A stretch of DNA of 8,291 bases from Gammaproteobacteria bacterium. GTDB lineage: Bacteria > Pseudomonadota > Gammaproteobacteria > Pseudomonadales > Pseudohongiellaceae. Position numbers and translations under genes: made by a program. The stretch lies in assembly GCA_003451715.1 (NCBI GenBank), contig DMJN01000224.1, positions 1-8,291 of the forward strand, read 5' to 3'. Below, piece by piece: positions 6,073-8,291 of the stretch (position 1 is its first letter; each line of letters begins with the position of its first letter). The notes below the pieces were generated by a model. It ran no database searches. It saw nothing but the letters and a program-made list of their open reading frames with translations, and was not told the DNA's origin.

Positions 6073-7224
6073 ATGTCTGATCTCACACAAGCTCTGCTGG
6101 GCAGGCTGGACCAGGTGATAAATCTCGCCAGCATAAGCTCTGCCAATCCAGCGATCGATATGAGCAACAAGGCTGTAATCGACTACCTGGCCAATGAATT
6201 CGAAGCGTTCGGATTCTCCTGTGAACTGGTGCCCTGTGCACTGGACGAAGGCAAAATCAATTTGATCGCAAGCTACGGATCTGGGCCAGGCGGCCTCGTG
6301 CTGGCCGGCCATACTGACACGGTTCCGCTAGATGAACAGCTCTGGTCAGTCGATCCCTTTCATCTTACCGAGAAAGACGGCAGGTTTTATGGACTTGGTG
6401 TTACTGACATGAAGGGATTCTTCCCCGTGATTATGGAGGCAGTGGAACCGCTACTCGATAAGGAATTCAAGGAACCGCTCATCGTATTGGCGACGGCGGA
6501 TGAAGAGACATCGATGCAGGGGGCAAGAACACTAGCCGAAATGGGTAAACCCAGGGCGAGATCTGCCATCATTGGCGAGCCATCCGCCATGCAACCCGTT
6601 CGCACTCATAAAGGCATCATGATGGATACTGTCCGTCTGCTCGGTGAGAGTGGCCACTCTTCAGATCCCGCGCTTGGTAACAACGCCCTCGATGCCATGC
6701 ATGCTGTCATTGGAGACCTCATCGAATTCCGGGAGGAACTCAAGGCGCGCTATCACAATGATCTTTTTGCAATACCTTATCCAACGCTGAACCTTGGCAG
6801 TATTCACGGCGGAGACAATCCGAATCGCATCTGTGGTCATTGCGAATTGGAATTTGATGTAAGGCTTACACCTGGCATGCATATCGATACAGTTCGCGCA
6901 GAAATACGAGACCGGATTACCAGCATCACTGATCCTCTGCAAATTCAGTTTGAATTTAAACCGATATTCAAAGGGGTGCCTGCCTTTTTCACGGAGGAGA
7001 ATAGCGAGCTGCTGCGGACTGCGGAGGAACTCACCGGACACTCCGGCACTAGCGTTGCCTTTGCCACCGAGGGGCCATTCCTGCAGCAATTGGACATGGA
7101 TACGATTATCCTGGGACCGGGCAATATCGACCAGGCACATCAGCCCGATGAGTATATGTCTATTTCTATGATTAACCCGTGTATTAATCTATTGAGAGGA
7201 TTAATAGGCAGACACTGCCTGTAA
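6073..7224 (+). CDS. argE: Acetylornithine deacetylase ArgE (M20 metallopeptidase family)
   Basis: ArgE hydrolyses N2-acetyl-L-ornithine to ornithine and acetate in the cytosol, step five of the linear arginine pathway. At 383 residues it has the same length as E. coli ArgE, and the metal and catalytic residues sit at nearly identical positions: His80 and Asp82 in AGHTDTVP, Asp112 in GVTDMKGFF, Glu144-Glu145 in ATADEETSM, Glu169 in IIGEPS, and His356 in NIDQAHQPDEY. RTHKG (177-181) and SGHSSDPA (193-200) mark the entry to the dimerisation domain, and YPTLNLG and HGGDNPNRIC (245-254) are also ArgE-typical. This favours ArgE over DapE or carboxypeptidase relatives. The ATG at 6073 lies six bases after phhB with only a weak AAG-type ribosome site. 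argA starts 11 bases downstream. Confidence 0.95.
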   Translation: MSDLTQALLGRLDQVINLASISSANPAIDMSNKAVIDYLANEFEAFGFSCELVPCALDEGKINLIASYGSGPGGLVLAGHTDTVPLDEQLWSVDPFHLTEKDGRFYGLGVTDMKGFFPVIMEAVEPLLDKEFKEPLIVLATADEETSMQGARTLAEMGKPRARSAIIGEPSAMQPVRTHKGIMMDTVRLLGESGHSSDPALGNNALDAMHAVIGDLIEFREELKARYHNDLFAIPYPTLNLGSIHGGDNPNRICGHCELEFDVRLTPGMHIDTVRAEIRDRITSITDPLQIQFEFKPIFKGVPAFFTEENSELLRTAEELTGHSGTSVAFATEGPFLQQLDMDTIILGPGNIDQAHQPDEYMSISMINPCINLLRGLIGRHCL

Positions 7225-7235
7225 TGTAGAACATC

Positions 7236-8291
7236 ATGACCAATAACAAAGAAAATATTGCCTGGTTCAGAGCCTCTACTCGCTACATCAACGCACATCG
7301 CAATAAGATTTTCGTCGTCCTATTGAGTGGCGAGGCGTTGGCAGACAAGAATCTTCCAAACATAGTCTATGACCTGAACCTGTTACATAGCCTCGGCGTA
7401 AAGCTGGTGCTGGTGCATGGTGCACGCCCTCAGATTACTACAGCATTAGATCAGCAGGGTCGACAGTCGAACTACTACAAGAATCTCAGGATTACCGAGG
7501 CTGGCTATATCGAGACGATCAAACAGACGGTAGGCAGCCTGAGCCTGACGCTGGAATCGTTGTTCTCACTGGGCATAAGTAATTCTCCGATGCACGGTGC
7601 AGACATCAGGCTCTGTAGAGGTAACTTTGTGACTGCCAAACCAGTAGGCATTCATGATGGCATAGACTTTCAGTACACCGGGCAGGTGCGCAAAATTCAA
7701 AGTGCTGCGATCGAGCAGCAGCTGAACAATAACAACATCGTCATGCTATCCAATCTGGGTTATTCGCTCACAGGAGAAGTGTTTAACCTGTCGGCGGAAG
7801 AGATCGCCACCAAGACTGCCATTGCACTCAAGGCTGATAAGCTAATCCTGTTAATCCCAAGCGATGGCGTGATCGACGATTCGGGCAAGCTTGTCGCTTC
7901 GTTAACCGAAGAGGATGCCAGATGCTACGCCAACAAATTGGCTAATCGGGACGATGTCGAATCAGTCTGCATTCGCCAGGCGCTGCTCGCATCATTACGT
8001 GCTTACGCCCATAACGTACACCGTTCCCACCTGATCAGCTACAAGTCCGATGGTGCTCTGTTGCAGGAGTTGTTCTCTCGGGAGGGAAACGGGAGCCTGT
8101 TAAGCGGCGACAATTTCGACCGGCTACGTGATGCTGATATTAATGATGTGGCTGGGATCCTTACTCTCATTAAGCCGCTGGAGGAGAACGGAACTCTGGT
8201 AAAGAGATCTCGCGAATTACTGGAAACCGAAATTGATAATTTCAAGCTTATAGAATTGGAAGGTGCTACAATTGCCTGTGCTGCAATCTAC
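7236..8291 (+). CDS. argA: N-acetylglutamate synthase ArgA (3' truncated by window)
   Basis: ArgA transfers acetyl from acetyl-CoA to glutamate, the first and normally arginine-inhibited step of arginine synthesis. From ATG 7236 the frame stays open for 352 codons to the window edge; the family is about 440 residues, so the end of the GNAT acetyltransferase domain is missing. The N-terminal amino-acid-kinase-like domain shows FVVLLSGEAL (26-35), LLHSLGVKLVLVHGARPQI (49-67), NLRIT (83-87), PMHGADI (118-124), GNFVTAKPVGIHDGIDF (129-145) and GEVFNLSAEEIATK (180-193). The linker carries SHLISYKSDGALLQELFSRE (264-283), and the GNAT part begins near DINDVAGILTLIKPLEENG (301-319) with ATIACAAIY (344-352). 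The call follows the E. coli and Pseudomonas ArgA architecture throughout. Ala13 and Lys56 differ from E. coli His15 and Arg58, sites I recall as linked to arginine feedback. It follows argE by 11 bases. Confidence 0.95.
   Translation, partial: MTNNKENIAWFRASTRYINAHRNKIFVVLLSGEALADKNLPNIVYDLNLLHSLGVKLVLVHGARPQITTALDQQGRQSNYYKNLRITEAGYIETIKQTVGSLSLTLESLFSLGISNSPMHGADIRLCRGNFVTAKPVGIHDGIDFQYTGQVRKIQSAAIEQQLNNNNIVMLSNLGYSLTGEVFNLSAEEIATKTAIALKADKLILLIPSDGVIDDSGKLVASLTEEDARCYANKLANRDDVESVCIRQALLASLRAYAHNVHRSHLISYKSDGALLQELFSREGNGSLLSGDNFDRLRDADINDVAGILTLIKPLEENGTLVKRSRELLETEIDNFKLIELEGATIACAAIY

Noticed and set aside
1093..6728. About nine GAATTC hexamers, more than the two expected at random
   Set aside because: They are mostly explained by frequent Glu/Phe codons and coding composition; there is no spacing pattern or association with any feature.
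1..8291. Search for a new defence, mobile or toxin system, CRISPR or RNA gene
   Set aside because: Every stretch is accounted for by conserved core genes with tiny gaps; no repeats, transposase, tRNA-like cloverleaf or atypical cargo was seen.

Overview
The window is a dense, single-strand run of housekeeping genes, all on the + strand. The organism is almost certainly a gammaproteobacterium. The order yggS - proC - yggT - yggU - metX - metW - rdgB - hemW is the familiar gammaproteobacterial arrangement, most like Pseudomonas and its relatives. The individual proteins (MetX, MetW, PhhB, ArgA) also resemble remembered Pseudomonas and E. coli homologues closely. GC content looks moderate and intergenic space is very small, which would fit a marine or other free-living lineage, but I cannot name the genus.

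Layout. Bases 1-150 are the 3' end of yggS (PLP homeostasis protein). A 135-base gap (151-285) follows. It holds a perfect 7-bp hairpin and a weak candidate promoter, and ends in the ribosome binding site of proC, which starts at TTG 286. Next come yggT (1156-1755, membrane protein) and yggU (1758-2048, DUF167). metX (2094-3293) and metW (3339-3944) form the homoserine-activation pair of methionine synthesis. metW, rdgB (3937-4545) and hemW (4524-5690) overlap one another. phhB (5692-6066, pterin carbinolamine dehydratase) follows one base after hemW. argE (6073-7224) and the first 352 codons of argA (7236 to the window end) close the window. From metW to argA no gap exceeds 11 bases, so this stretch is probably co-transcribed. 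I see no convincing intrinsic terminator anywhere.

How the genes relate. ProC makes proline, MetX/MetW commit homoserine to methionine, and ArgA and ArgE are the first and the deacetylating steps of arginine synthesis through acetylated intermediates. YggS (PLP), HemW (heme trafficking) and PhhB (pterin) concern cofactors, and RdgB cleans non-canonical purine triphosphates from the nucleotide pool.

I found no mobile element, CRISPR array, RNA gene or recognisable novel system. The observations most worth checking are within known genes: Gln replacing the third catalytic His of PhhB; substitutions in ArgA at positions I recall as arginine-feedback sites in E. coli; a 22-nt near-perfect inverted repeat inside metW; and sequence signs that MetX is a succinyl- rather than acetyltransferase.
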